Assembly (NCBI RefSeq): GCF_002811475.1
Contig: NZ_NPDL01000011.1
Location: 1 to 64,000, forward strand
DNA length: 64,000 nucleotides
Origin: Leptospira hartskeerlii
GTDB taxonomy: Bacteria; Spirochaetota; Leptospiria; Leptospirales; Leptospiraceae
Reading direction: 5' to 3'
Below, in pieces: positions 8,973 to 17,522 of this stretch; the stretch's first letter is position 1, and each line of letters begins with the position of its first letter. Below the pieces are notes generated by a model. It saw only the letters and a program-made list of their open reading frames with translations. It had not been told where the DNA came from and did not search any database. The position numbers were made by a program, and so were the translations under genes.

Positions 8973-9563
8973 TCAGGATTTTTTCAGAAACTGTTTATAC
9001 GCTTGGAACGCTTCTTTATATAGATCAGGCGAAACGGATCCTTCCAAAGTAGAAAGAAATACTTCGAACCCGGATAAAAGAGTAACTACCTCTATCTTCT
9101 CTTTACCATCGGAAAGAAAAAAAGCAGACTTTTCGAATTGGACCGATTTAATATCTCGCCAAAGGATCCTTTTATGTTTTCGAAAAACCCCTCTAGACAA
9201 AATTGCATCCAGCTCTAATATGATCTTATAATTTTTACAATAGAGTATTAGCAAGGTTCCTATCAGAAAAAGGAGAAACGACACCAAACACAAAACAGGA
9301 TCCGGAAAACTGAAGATACCATTCTTCTGAAAATTAAAATAAGAATCTCCTAAAAGAACAATAGGGACCAATAAGATTAAAAAGAAACCCGCGAATCTAT
9401 AAAATACGGGAAGCCTCAGATATCGTTTCGTATCCTTTTGAAGTCGATCCGTTTGTTTGATAAAATACTCGAATGTATATGTAAGAGAAAAAGCGAAAAC
9501 GGATCCAAGTATTAAAACCAGGATCGTTTCTCTTGTATACCATTCCATATTTATAAAATTCAT
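8973..9563 (-). CDS. Hypothetical membrane protein with PH-like C-terminal region
   Basis: The 196-residue protein has three hydrophobic helices (about residues 11-32, 52-72 and 88-107). A soluble tail follows, with a pattern (ILSRGVF...ILWRDIKSVQFEKS) resembling bacterial PH-like YcxB/YdbT domains. I do not recognise it further. Two in-frame starts are possible: 9563 and a second Met at 9548; neither has a clear ribosome-binding site. The gene starts only about 10-25 bases after the end of rnpB on the same strand, so it may be read from rnpB read-through. Confidence 0.6.
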   Translation of the reverse strand: MNFINMEWYTRETILVLILGSVFAFSLTYTFEYFIKQTDRLQKDTKRYLRLPVFYRFAGFFLILLVPIVLLGDSYFNFQKNGIFSFPDPVLCLVSFLLFLIGTLLILYCKNYKIILELDAILSRGVFRKHKRILWRDIKSVQFEKSAFFLSDGKEKIEVVTLLSGFEVFLSTLEGSVSPDLYKEAFQAYKQFLKKS

Positions 9564-9572
9564 ATAATGTCA

Positions 9573-9967
<395 letters not shown>

Positions 9968-10079
9968 AAACGAATTTAGAAGAATTCCATGCAAAGGCTA
10001 TCCGTTTTCAAACCATAGAATACGAAAAATATCTGCGCTATTTTGCAACCTTCTGCACGAACATATCTCTAATTCAATA

Positions 10080-10775
10080 ATGTCATCTAAGAATATACAA
10101 AAGCCTCATCCTGGAAGTTCTGAATTAGCCAGAAAAGCGTTACGCTGGTTCGGAAGACTCTACGGATCCTTATTTTATAAAACAGAAGCTCATGGATTGG
10201 AAAATGTGCCTCAAACTGGAAAGGTCCTAGTACTATCCAAACATCAAAGGAATGACGATATCCCTCTCGGACTCGCCAAAGCATTATATCATAGAAGAAT
10301 GGATATCTGGGCGATCATGAAGGATTCCCTTGCTTCTCCCATGTTCTTTGATTTTTTCCTTCGCTGCGGAGGAATTCCTCTGAATAGAAAAGAACCCAGA
10401 AAAAGTAAGAACGATCTTCTATTTGCGAAGAAGGTCCTGAACGAAGGCAATATGCTCGTGATCTTCCCGGAACAAACCACAGTTCCTTATAAAATGGGAA
10501 AGGGCCGCCCTGGCGGATTCAGATTCATAGTAGGAAAACCGGAAGAACCTCTAGCAGTTCTTTGCCTGGGATTGGAATATAAGCCGAGAGGATTTTTGCG
10601 TAGGACCAGCCTGATCGTTCGTGCTGGGAAACTCAGGTATTTAGAGCCGGATATGGACCCAGAAGATTTCCTACATGATTGTATGCACGAGATCGCAAGC
10701 CTTACCAGCATGAAATACCCATTCGAACAGGGTAAAAAATCAGCAGATTTAGAGCTGGAAGAGGCACCGATCTAA
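10080..10775 (+). CDS. 1-acyl-sn-glycerol-3-phosphate acyltransferase-like protein (PlsC family)
   Basis: PlsC-family acyltransferases transfer an acyl chain to lysophosphatidate or a similar acceptor at the inner membrane. The catalytic HxxxxD motif is HQRNDD (His55, Asp60). The acceptor motif is FPEQT at 129-133, a Gln replacing the usual Gly of FPEGT. The short 231-residue protein lacks clear membrane helices, so it probably binds the membrane peripherally. It is divergent from rnpB. No lipid-synthesis neighbours define its acceptor. Confidence 0.88.
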   Translation: MSSKNIQKPHPGSSELARKALRWFGRLYGSLFYKTEAHGLENVPQTGKVLVLSKHQRNDDIPLGLAKALYHRRMDIWAIMKDSLASPMFFDFFLRCGGIPLNRKEPRKSKNDLLFAKKVLNEGNMLVIFPEQTTVPYKMGKGRPGGFRFIVGKPEEPLAVLCLGLEYKPRGFLRRTSLIVRAGKLRYLEPDMDPEDFLHDCMHEIASLTSMKYPFEQGKKSADLELEEAPI

Positions 10776-10813
10776 AAACCAGTCCAGCTTCTTCTCTTTA
10801 ATACCTTCCTAAC

Positions 10814-10839
10814 GGGGTGGAAGGAACTCCTTACACCCC
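10814..10839. promoter_or_regulatory. Imperfect 26-bp dyad, candidate enhancer site for sigma-54 activator
   Basis: The 26 bases are an inverted repeat with 11 of 13 positions matching in each arm (GGGGTG and CACCCC at the outside, AAGGA and TCCTT inside). It lies about 100 bases upstream of the -24 element of the sigma-54 promoter, where bacterial enhancer-binding proteins usually bind. No T-run follows, so it is a poor terminator candidate for the upstream acyltransferase gene. The regulatory role is an inference. Confidence 0.45.
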
Positions 10840-10937
10840 TCCCCATATACATCCACAACCCAAAAGGCTATAGTGATACTAAGCTTCCGGGAAATTTTCA
10901 GGTTTCAGAAATAAAAAATCGGAAAAATCCCAGAAAC

Positions 10938-10954
10938 TTGGCACGGTGCTTGCA
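10938..10954 (+). promoter_or_regulatory. Sigma-54 (RpoN) promoter, -24/-12
   Basis: The sequence TTGGCAC-GGTGC-TTGCA matches the sigma-54 consensus TGGCAC-N5-TTGCA at every conserved base, with GG at 10940-10941 and GC at 10952-10953 in the required spacing. Transcription should start near 10965, about 25 bases before the start codon at 10991. Confidence 0.85.
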
Positions 10955-10990
10955 CTATATTATACAAAGCCCCGGCTGGGAGATAAAAAG

Positions 10991-11452
10991 ATGAACAAAA
11001 TAATTAAAATTGCCCTGATTTTAAGCATCTCCACTGCAATTTATGCAGAACCTGAGACCAGTGTGATCGAAAGTTCGCTCAAGAACTACGCACCGGAGAC
11101 AGATACCCAGCTGGCAAATAAGCTTACTGCCCTGGGTAGCCTAAAACAAAAAACCAGGGACTACGAAGGTGCAATCGCTTTTTACGATCAGTCCTTGGCT
11201 GTGAGAACAAAAATCGGTGATAAAGAAAGTTCCGGATACGCTCTTGTTCTTTACCTGAAATCCATCTCCGAATTCCGTCTCGGCAAATCCTGCCAAGCCT
11301 TAGAGAACATTAAAGAAGTTATCCATGTATACCAAAAGATTGGTGACCTTGATTCCGCTCTACACGCAGAGGAAGAAGGTCTTAAAAAATACCAGGAAGC
11401 ATGCAGCCTGGCTTTTGCGAAACAGCCAAGCCTGACTCTAAACAAGGACTAA
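10991..11452 (+). CDS. Exported TPR protein under sigma-54 control
   Basis: The start at 10991 is chosen because it has a GGGAGA ribosome-binding site and opens a Sec signal peptide ([17 protein letters not shown]) with an A-x-A-like cleavage site; an upstream frame start at 10946 lies inside the promoter. The mature part of about 130 residues contains two or three TPR helices ([20 protein letters not shown], then [20 protein letters not shown] and the following helix pair). TPRs bind partner proteins. The function is unknown, but a perfect sigma-54 promoter upstream and a strong terminator downstream make it a single-gene unit likely switched by an external signal such as nitrogen or envelope status. 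Confidence 0.85.
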   Translation: MNKIIKIALILSISTAIYAEPETSVIESSLKNYAPETDTQLANKLTALGSLKQKTRDYEGAIAFYDQSLAVRTKIGDKESSGYALVLYLKSISEFRLGKSCQALENIKEVIHVYQKIGDLDSALHAEEEGLKKYQEACSLAFAKQPSLTLNKD

Positions 11453-11497
11453 GAAGCACTCGGAAATCATCCCATCTCTAGTTCTAACTTCCCTGGT

Positions 11498-11527
11498 CCG
11501 CCCCTTTCGGGGCGGGCGCTTTTTTTG
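11498..11527 (+). terminator. Rho-independent terminator of the TPR gene
   Basis: A GC-rich 7-bp stem (CCGCCCC / GGGGCGG) with a TTTC loop at 11498-11515 is followed by GCGC and a run of seven T. It lies about 46 bases after the stop codon at 11452 and closes the sigma-54 transcription unit. Confidence 0.9.
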
Positions 11528-11693
11528 ATTTGACTCTGATTTTTTCCATCCTAATCTTACAGGAATTCCTGGGTTGGGATGACTCCCTTTCTTTCCCCGT
11601 CCCAAAATACGTTTCTTTAGTTTTTTCTGATCTGCATTCGTGCTATGATAAAACTTTGAGAAGCCAATAAATAGAATTCCGCGGAGGCTTTAC

Positions 11694-11981
11694 ATGAAAA
11701 TCGTTTTTAATTGGAAAAATTTAGATCATTCAGGAACGGCAGAGGATTATGCCGAAAAAAAATTAGAACGAGTCTCTAAATATATACAAAAGTTAGTATC
11801 GATGGAAATTTCATTCGAACAAGTGCATGGATTGATCAGCGCTAATCTGAATTTAGCCGCGGACGGAAGTAAATTTAATGCGCAACACGAAGACAAAGAT
11901 ATTTATTCCTGCATAGATGGCTTGGAAGATAAGATCGTAAAACAAGTAAGTAAACATCACGATAAAAAAGCCGCTCATTGA
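11694..11981 (+). CDS. hpf: Ribosome hibernation-promoting factor, short form (HPF/RaiA family)
   Basis: The 95-residue protein has the beta-alpha-beta-beta-beta-alpha pattern of the HPF/YfiA family: an N-terminal strand MKIVFNWKNLD, a helix with Y-x-x-K-L-x-R, the strands MEISFEQVHG and ISANLNLAADG, and a C-terminal helix with conserved D-x-Y-x-x-I-D-x-L-x-x-K. It binds the 30S decoding region and stabilises inactive ribosomes in stationary phase. It lacks the long C-terminal dimerisation domain. The ribosome-binding site is a strong GGAGG. The stop codon overlaps the start of the following TPR gene (TGATG). Confidence 0.9.
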   Translation: MKIVFNWKNLDHSGTAEDYAEKKLERVSKYIQKLVSMEISFEQVHGLISANLNLAADGSKFNAQHEDKDIYSCIDGLEDKIVKQVSKHHDKKAAH

Positions 11982-12913
11982 TGGACCAAGACAGGAAGTA
12001 CGAAGAAGCGATAAAACATTTATCCGAAGGAGAGTTCGAACTCTCTCGAAACTTATTCGATTCCCTATTGGAAGAAGATCCGGAAAACCCCGAGTTTGCC
12101 TCGGGGTTTTATATTTCTTCTTTTTGGGATCATAGAATAGATCGGATCCATCTCACAAAAGAAGGAAGAGAAAGAACAGGGCTTCTATTAGAATTCCTGA
12201 AAGATTTCGATTCAGTCTATAAAAATAAATCATTCCCAAAAGAACTCTCTTATCATTCTGCGATGAGTTCTATCCTACAAGAAACCACAGACCAAGTGCG
12301 TATCGCTCTTAGAAAAGAAGGCATCCAATCACTTTCTCCGGGACTCATCGCAGAACTTGCTTACAGACTATTACTCGCAGAAGATACGGATCTTGCTTCC
12401 GAAGTATTGAGAGACTCTGCCGGATTGGAAAGATTCTCCCCTGAGTTATTATTTTTTAGAGCAGAATGTACTTATTTAAGCGGGCAACAAGCACAGGGAC
12501 TTTTATTATATAGAGAGGCTTTTTTAAAAGAACCGAGCGCGATCCGATTGGAATCCGTTCGCTCAGAGCCTATCTTCTCCGCTATACGGATCTTGAGAGA
12601 AGAATTTAAGGAAGAAGGTGAACTGAAAGAAGCATTGCCTGTTCTTCTTCTCGAAAGAGGAGTATTCAAAGAAATCCGCAAAATGAGCGACAAGGAATTG
12701 GAAGCATATCGTTCCGAATTATTTAGACTGAGAGACTCATTGGGACTACGAAAGGGCGGAACTGAATTTAAGGTAAAGTGTAGAATGATCCAACTTTGCT
12801 GCGCCTTACTCGACTCCAGAACTTCGATTCTTTATGGAGAAGTAGCCCAGGAAGCAAAACGCATCCTGGATTCTTTAGACCCGAATTTATATCACAAAAG
12901 ATTGAAGGTTTAG
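11981..12913 (+). CDS. Hypothetical TPR-like helical protein coupled to hpf
   Basis: The start at 11981 overlaps the hpf stop as TGATG, so translation is probably coupled; a TTG three bases upstream is less likely. The 311-residue protein is helical, with TPR-like repeats at about residues 3-36 and 130-185 (LAEDTDLASEVLRDSAG, FRAECTYLSGQQAQGLLLYREAF). No enzymatic motif or signal peptide is visible. It resembles bacterial virulence accessory proteins of the ImpE/SciE type only in general TPR character. A terminator-like hairpin occurs inside the gene near codon 35-43. Confidence 0.7.
   Translation: MDQDRKYEEAIKHLSEGEFELSRNLFDSLLEEDPENPEFASGFYISSFWDHRIDRIHLTKEGRERTGLLLEFLKDFDSVYKNKSFPKELSYHSAMSSILQETTDQVRIALRKEGIQSLSPGLIAELAYRLLLAEDTDLASEVLRDSAGLERFSPELLFFRAECTYLSGQQAQGLLLYREAFLKEPSAIRLESVRSEPIFSAIRILREEFKEEGELKEALPVLLLERGVFKEIRKMSDKELEAYRSELFRLRDSLGLRKGGTEFKVKCRMIQLCCALLDSRTSILYGEVAQEAKRILDSLDPNLYHKRLKV
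12084..12117 (+). terminator. Intragenic terminator-like hairpin after hpf
   Basis: A perfect 11-bp stem (AAAACCCCGAG / CTCGGGGTTTT) with a 5-base loop occupies 12084-12110, followed by a T-rich tract. It has the shape of a Rho-independent terminator but lies about 100 bases inside the TPR reading frame. If active, it would uncouple hpf expression from the downstream gene. Confidence 0.5.
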
Positions 12914-13020
12914 CTGAAAAAATATTCCACGCCAAGGCGCTAAGAAAAGAAGATTCGGGATACTTTTCGAAAAACTTAGCGCTCTTTGCGGCTTCGAGTG
13001 AAACCGCAGCTAACCACATT
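12914..13020. repeat. Palindromic intergenic element between convergent genes
   Basis: The gap holds an inverted repeat with 8-bp arms (GCGCTAAG at 12937-12944, CTTAGCGC at 12975-12982), surrounded by CACGCCAAGG and CTTTGCGGC words. These words are typical of the dispersed 'TTAGCG-CTTTGCG' intergenic repeats seen in many bacterial genomes. It may serve as a bidirectional terminator. No gene is present. Confidence 0.45.
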
Positions 13021-13587
13021 TTACTTAGAAGTTGATTCCAGAACGTGGCGGATCTCTTGAGCCGTTCTATAATCACCCTTTTCAATAAAGTATTGCTCTA
13101 AAGAACCTAAAGTCTTAGAAGCTTGGGGATTTTTGGAAATCTCGAGTAGATGACGTGAATTCAGATCCACATTTACTCTAGCAGAAGAAGGAAGATCTAC
13201 AAACTCGCGATCTTCGCCTACTGTAAGAGTTCCGGATCTTTCTGCCAAACTTGTTTCGTTAGAAGAAGAAAAGCGACCTACTGTAACTGCGAGAACTAGG
13301 ATTGCGAGAGCGGCGCTGAGAGAGTATTGGAAGGAGCGGTTCCAGACAAAACTGCGGGAGAATTTGGACCAAGAGGTTTCTTCGTCGAAGCGGACATCTT
13401 TGAGTAGATTTTCTAATCGAAGATTGAAGTCCTTGGAGAGGCTGATATCCTTCATCTGTTCCGTTCGCAGTTCGGAGACCGCTCGAACCAGAGAGTTTTC
13501 TAATTTAACGTGATCCGGATCTTCTTTCTGAAAAATGGAAGAGAATCCGAACTTTGTTCCCTGTTGTTTACTTATTTGTCTTTCCAT
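13021..13587 (-). CDS. Putative membrane anti-sigma factor
   Basis: The 188-residue protein has one membrane helix at about residues 91-109 (SLSAALAILVLAVTVG). An N-terminal cytoplasmic region of about 85 residues and a C-terminal extracytoplasmic region flank it. It lies 6 bases downstream of an ECF sigma gene, the usual place for the cognate anti-sigma factor. No zinc-finger HxxxCxxC motif is visible, so assignment rests on topology and position. It may instead be another regulator of the sigma factor. Confidence 0.65.
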   Translation of the reverse strand: MERQISKQQGTKFGFSSIFQKEDPDHVKLENSLVRAVSELRTEQMKDISLSKDFNLRLENLLKDVRFDEETSWSKFSRSFVWNRSFQYSLSAALAILVLAVTVGRFSSSNETSLAERSGTLTVGEDREFVDLPSSARVNVDLNSRHLLEISKNPQASKTLGSLEQYFIEKGDYRTAQEIRHVLESTSK

Positions 13588-13593
13588 ACCTTA

Positions 13594-14196
13594 CTACCTA
13601 AAAAAGCCTTCGCTCTTCCCATCCTTCATAATCAGATGTTTCAAAAATTCCTTTGCCTTAAAGAGCCGGCTTTTGACTGTTCCAATATTGGTTCCGAGAA
13701 TCTCTGCTATTTGTGAATAGGACATTTCCTCGAAATATCGGAGCTCGATGACTTCTTTGTATATATCCTCGAGTTCGCCTATTTTGTTGATTAGATAGTT
13801 ACTCTCGTCGGAAAGTTCTACTTTTTTTTCGAAGCTGATACGATCGTCGGTGACCTGGAACTCCGAATCGTCCATGGAATTCTCTCTGGCTCTCTTTCTT
13901 TTGGCCAGAAGGTCCTTAGATTTATTGACCACGATCCGGTACAGCCAGGTATATACCCCGGATTCGGCCCTAAAATTGCGTATGGAGCGATATCCTGAGA
14001 TTAGTGCATCTTGTACAATATCCTCTGCGTCATCTCCATCTTTTACCATGGAGACAGCTTTTCTGTACAATCTTTCTCGATAGGGGCCAGTAAGCTCTAT
14101 ATATGCCTTGTCATCCCCTTCTTTGATCCGTTTTAGAAGTTGGATTTCTTTTTCTCTTACGGTTTGTTTGCGTTGAGGATTATCGGTTTCGATCAT
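13594..14196 (-). CDS. rpoE: ECF sigma factor (RpoE-like)
   Basis: The 200-residue protein has the two sigma-70 domains of ECF group factors. Region 2 is about residues 40-105 (YRERLYRKAVSMVKDGDDAED, then VQDALISGYRSI and TWLYRIVVNKSKDLLAKRKR). Region 4 is about 135-190 (YKEVIELRYFEEMSYSQIAE, then IGTVKSRLFKAK). It directs RNA polymerase to stress promoters. It is the first gene of an operon with a putative membrane anti-sigma partner 6 bases downstream. The 94-base gap upstream should hold its promoter, but I could not identify a convincing autoregulatory motif. Confidence 0.92.
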   Translation of the reverse strand: MIETDNPQRKQTVREKEIQLLKRIKEGDDKAYIELTGPYRERLYRKAVSMVKDGDDAEDIVQDALISGYRSIRNFRAESGVYTWLYRIVVNKSKDLLAKRKRARENSMDDSEFQVTDDRISFEKKVELSDESNYLINKIGELEDIYKEVIELRYFEEMSYSQIAEILGTNIGTVKSRLFKAKEFLKHLIMKDGKSEGFFR

Positions 14197-14291
14197 TAGA
14201 AGCCTTTACGACATAGGTAGGCTCTTCCCTGACCTTTGCAATAAAAATATGACGTAAGGAATTTCGCGCAATCGTATGCTATTTTAGGATT

Positions 14292-14645
14292 TTAACCTTC
14301 TAAAGAAAGATTGATGAGTATTAAAGACTCTGTCAGTTCTAAAGGATCTCTGAAACGTACTCCGTATAAGAACTTACGTTTGGATTCCACCTGCTTTGGA
14401 ATTTTCCACACTACGTCGCCTAAAAATTCTAGACGTTTACCGGTCCTTCTTTCGATGACAGAACCTTCGATCGGAATGGAGCCCGGTAGATCCTCTCCGC
14501 TCATTAAAATGCAGATACCTGATTCGGAAATATTACCGAGTTTACCTTCTAACGTAATGAGCCCTGAATCGACCTGCACGATGTACTCGTCGAAATCTCT
14601 CGGATAAAATCTGGGACTCCTAGGTTTTTGATCGGGCTCGCTCAT
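14292..14645 (-). CDS. PilZ domain protein, candidate c-di-GMP receptor
   Basis: At 117 residues this is a single-domain PilZ protein. The c-di-GMP signature is intact: RFYPR (RxxxR) at residues 12-16 and NISESG (N/DxSxxG) at about 38-43, followed by the beta-barrel strand pattern. It would bind c-di-GMP in the cytoplasm and pass the signal to an unknown partner. It sits alone between the ECF operon and the AlgI-like gene. The receiver-EAL protein at 32622 is a possible source of c-di-GMP turnover in the same window. Confidence 0.88.
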   Translation of the reverse strand: MSEPDQKPRSPRFYPRDFDEYIVQVDSGLITLEGKLGNISESGICILMSGEDLPGSIPIEGSVIERRTGKRLEFLGDVVWKIPKQVESKRKFLYGVRFRDPLELTESLILINLSLEG

Positions 14646-14700
14646 CGATAAGAGTTCAAATTAGAAACGAATTCGACAAGTGTCCAGCGTTTTACTTTTT

Positions 14701-16161
14701 TCAAAAGTCGAAGTAGATAAAAGGGATCTCTCCATCAGGACTTAAGATCGCAAAACAAAATGCGATCAATGGATAAAGAGAAAATTCCAACCAAACTGGT
14801 ATCTTGAACTCCTTTCCTTTTTCATAAATAAGCCAACCTAGATAATGTCCAACGATCACACAAAGTATCGCGGGGATCCCTTGCTTTAACATATAAGGTC
14901 TAAGTTCTCCGCTTTGATACACGTACATTCCGTGGATCATTTTCAGAGCGGATTCTATATTTGCAGATCTGAATATTACTCCGAAGGTTACAGCCACTGA
15001 GCTTGCATATAATACTCTAACGGGAGTTAGTGCCTTATCCCAAGAGTTCGAAATCGTGAGGTTCGGGAACCATTTCGCTTTCCATTCTTTTAATACAGAT
15101 TCTATTAATAGAAATCCGCCTTGTATGGACCCCCAGATCAAAAAGGTCCAATTGGCTCCATGCCAAATTCCAGCCACAAACATTGTGAACCAAACATTGA
15201 ATCTATGACGGAATACTCCTGCACGATTTCCACCTAAGGAAATATACACATAGTCTCTGAGCCAACTGGAAAGAGTGATATGCCACCTTCTCCAATGCTC
15301 CGTGACGGATTGAGAAATATAAGGCATCCTAAAGTTCTCAGGCAACTGATAACCCAGGAGAAGGGCCGCGGAATATGCCATATCGGTATAACCGCTAAAA
15401 TCGCAATATACCTGCACCCAGAAAAGAAATGCGCCTAACCAAAGTGCTTCTGTTGAATATACATCCGGATTTTTAAAAATAAGGTCCGCGATCGGAGAAA
15501 TATTATCCGATAGCACAACCTTCTTAAAATATCCCATTAGAAAATAGCGGATCGCTTTTCTAAACGGAATGTCTTCTATCTTCTTCTCTGTTTGAAGTTG
15601 AGGCAAAAAGCTTTTGGCAGTTACGATCGGTCCGGCTACCAACTGAGGAAAGAAGGAAACAAATAATGCAAATCTAATGAAATTTTTCTCTGAAGGAATC
15701 ACTCCCCTATATACATCTATCGTATAACTCAAACTCTGGAACGTATAAAAAGAAATCCCGACGGGAAGAACTATTTTAAGAATAGGGAATAAGCTCGGAA
15801 AACCAAAGTAATGTAAGAGTGCATTCAGATTCTCAGTTAAGAATCCGTAATATTTAAAAAATCCTAAAATGAATACAAGATTCAGCACCAAACTGATGAC
15901 GATCAACCTCTTACGTAATACTTGATCCTTGGATTCGAAGATCAGATCCGCTAAAAAGAAATCGATTACGGTGGATAATAAGATCAACCCGCCGAATTTC
16001 CAGTTCCAACTCATATAGAAGATATAACTCACGATGAGTAGGAAGATATGGATGAGCGATTTGCGTAGTTTTGGCTCCGGAATAAGCGCCGGTAAAATAT
16101 ACCAATGGGTAACAAATACAAGGGAGAAAAAAAGAAAAAATTCAAGTGTGGGAAAGATCAC
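14701..16161 (-). CDS. MBOAT-family O-acyltransferase (AlgI-like)
   Basis: This 486-residue membrane protein has about 10-12 hydrophobic helices and the MBOAT signatures: YCDFSGYTDMA, HWRRWHITLSSWLRDYVY, and GIWHGANWTFLIWG with the catalytic His. AlgI-type MBOAT proteins move acetyl groups across the inner membrane for O-acetylation of exopolysaccharide, peptidoglycan or LPS. Usually an AlgJ/AlgX-type SGNH protein is encoded next to it; none is seen here, so the acceptor is unknown. The flanking genes are unrelated in function. Confidence 0.92.
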   Translation of the reverse strand: MIFPTLEFFLFFSLVFVTHWYILPALIPEPKLRKSLIHIFLLIVSYIFYMSWNWKFGGLILLSTVIDFFLADLIFESKDQVLRKRLIVISLVLNLVFILGFFKYYGFLTENLNALLHYFGFPSLFPILKIVLPVGISFYTFQSLSYTIDVYRGVIPSEKNFIRFALFVSFFPQLVAGPIVTAKSFLPQLQTEKKIEDIPFRKAIRYFLMGYFKKVVLSDNISPIADLIFKNPDVYSTEALWLGAFLFWVQVYCDFSGYTDMAYSAALLLGYQLPENFRMPYISQSVTEHWRRWHITLSSWLRDYVYISLGGNRAGVFRHRFNVWFTMFVAGIWHGANWTFLIWGSIQGGFLLIESVLKEWKAKWFPNLTISNSWDKALTPVRVLYASSVAVTFGVIFRSANIESALKMIHGMYVYQSGELRPYMLKQGIPAILCVIVGHYLGWLIYEKGKEFKIPVWLEFSLYPLIAFCFAILSPDGEIPFIYFDF

Positions 16162-16419
16162 GTAGGTTCCCTAAATCAATGGGCATCAGCCCTTAAAGAA
16201 CGGCTTTATTGTTTTAATCCGTCTTTCGGTCCAGAAATATCGAGACTGGAACTAGGTCAAGGGATTCTCTTCCCTTTATTGGATCAGTTTAGCCCGGAAA
16301 TTTCTCAGTCAAGATTTTGTCCTACAAAACAGAAGGAAGGATGTAAATCTCTTGCAAGATTTTTTCAATACTTTAATCGTAGTTTCGCATTCCATTCATA
16401 TAAAGGAGTTCCGTTTTCA

Positions 16420-17025
16420 ATGGTGAAAAACGTATTAAAAAAAATTATCCTAACCTTGGTACTGGTAGGAGCTAGCTTCGGTTCCTTAGCGAACTGTTTC
16501 GGAAAATTCGCGCTTGTAAGAGTTTTTTACAATGCTAACGACGGGATCAATGTAGGCGGTGGCCTTCTTGCAAAAATCGTAAAAACGGTTCTGTTCTATA
16601 TTCCTTTCGGATTTTTAATGGCAATCGGTGGATTTATCGACTTTCTTCTTTTCAACCTGATCGAGTTCTGGTCCGGAAGTAACCCAGTAGGATTAAACGA
16701 GTACGATAAAGAAGGAAGATACGCAAAATCTTTCGAGCAAGATGGAGAAAAACTGACTTTAGTATATACTGAGTTCGGTTCCAGATTGGATCTGACTGCC
16801 GTTTCTAAAGAAGGAAAATCGGAAACTCTGACTGCTTTCCGCTCTCAGCCTGGAAAATTTTTCGTAGAAAGAGAGGGACAACTTTCCGAGATCGAAGTTA
16901 CTTCTCAATCTGTAGGATCCCAAGTGATCTTAAAACTTACTGAACAAGGTAAATTAAAATCTTCTAAAGTAGTAGAAGCTCAAAGTTTACAAGATCTTCA
17001 ATTGAGAGCTTCCGAGTCTCTCTAA
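16420..17025 (+). CDS. DUF3332 family lipoprotein
   Basis: The start at 16420 has an AAAGGAG ribosome-binding site and opens a lipoprotein signal peptide with lipobox SLANC (Cys26); a much longer upstream frame is not supported. Blocks typical of DUF3332 follow: FGKFALVR, NDGINVGGGLLAKIVKTVLF, a hydrophobic segment IPFGFLMAIGGFIDFLLF and NLIEFWSGSNP. The C-terminal 100 residues are beta-rich. The function of the family is unknown; it is a membrane-attached lipoprotein. The 258 bases upstream hold no other gene. Confidence 0.9.
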   Translation: MVKNVLKKIILTLVLVGASFGSLANCFGKFALVRVFYNANDGINVGGGLLAKIVKTVLFYIPFGFLMAIGGFIDFLLFNLIEFWSGSNPVGLNEYDKEGRYAKSFEQDGEKLTLVYTEFGSRLDLTAVSKEGKSETLTAFRSQPGKFFVEREGQLSEIEVTSQSVGSQVILKLTEQGKLKSSKVVEAQSLQDLQLRASESL

Positions 17026-17035
17026 TCGATAAAGA

Positions 17036-17064
17036 TGATCCGTCCTCAAAGGGCGGATCATTTT
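17036..17064. terminator. Bidirectional terminator between DUF3332 and DUF192 genes
   Basis: A 10-bp stem with one G-T pair (TGATCCGTCC / GGGCGGATCA) and a 5-base loop lies at 17036-17060, followed by TTTT. It is placed exactly between two convergent stop codons and overlaps the end of the DUF192 gene by a few bases. Confidence 0.8.
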
Positions 17065-17516
17065 CCTATATATCTACTCTCAATCTTTAAAATAGAACTT
17101 TTTCCGAGCCCACGTTTCGCAAACCATCTAGGATTTGCTTCCACTGCATACATTACCTTTTGGGTAGAATGATACAGAACTTGTGTTTGGTTCGGGGCCA
17201 TTTCGTAAACATCGACGAGCTTTTTGTCTTTTGAGAAATATCCTATGCTCAAAGGTATTAAAGTATTCTTCATCCAGAAAGATAAATGGTCCTCGGTAGG
17301 AAAGATGAAGATCATTCCTTCATTCTCTCCTAATTTCTTACGGAACATCAATCCTCTTTGTCTGGACTCATCAGTGTTTGCCACTTCTACAAGGAGTGCG
17401 TGCTCTCCAATATAGATGGTGGTTTTTTCCAAGTATAAGGGAGAATTATATTCTCCCCAACCCGCCATCGGAAGACAGAATAGAAAAGATAACAGAACGA
17501 TTCTGAAAGTTTTCAT
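17058..17516 (-). CDS. DUF192 family exported protein
   Basis: After an N-terminal signal peptide (about 20 residues, ending near MAGWG), the 152-residue protein shows the DUF192 blocks RQRGLMFRKKL, EGMIFIF, FWMKNTLIPLSIGY and VYEMAP. DUF192 proteins are small beta-barrels of unknown biochemical function, often exported. The crotonase gene lies 6 bases upstream on the same strand, so the two may share a transcript. Confidence 0.9.
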   Translation of the reverse strand: MKTFRIVLLSFLFCLPMAGWGEYNSPLYLEKTTIYIGEHALLVEVANTDESRQRGLMFRKKLGENEGMIFIFPTEDHLSFWMKNTLIPLSIGYFSKDKKLVDVYEMAPNQTQVLYHSTQKVMYAVEANPRWFAKRGLGKSSILKIESRYIGK

Positions 17517-17522
17517 GGACCC

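Noticed and set aside
10801..10840. Terminator for the PlsC-like gene
   Set aside because: The hairpin is not followed by a T-run; its symmetry and position fit an activator site better.
16105..16419. Long N-terminal extension of the DUF3332 frame
   Set aside because: The signal peptide, lipobox and AAAGGAG site at 16420 define the start, and the extension overlaps the AlgI-like gene.
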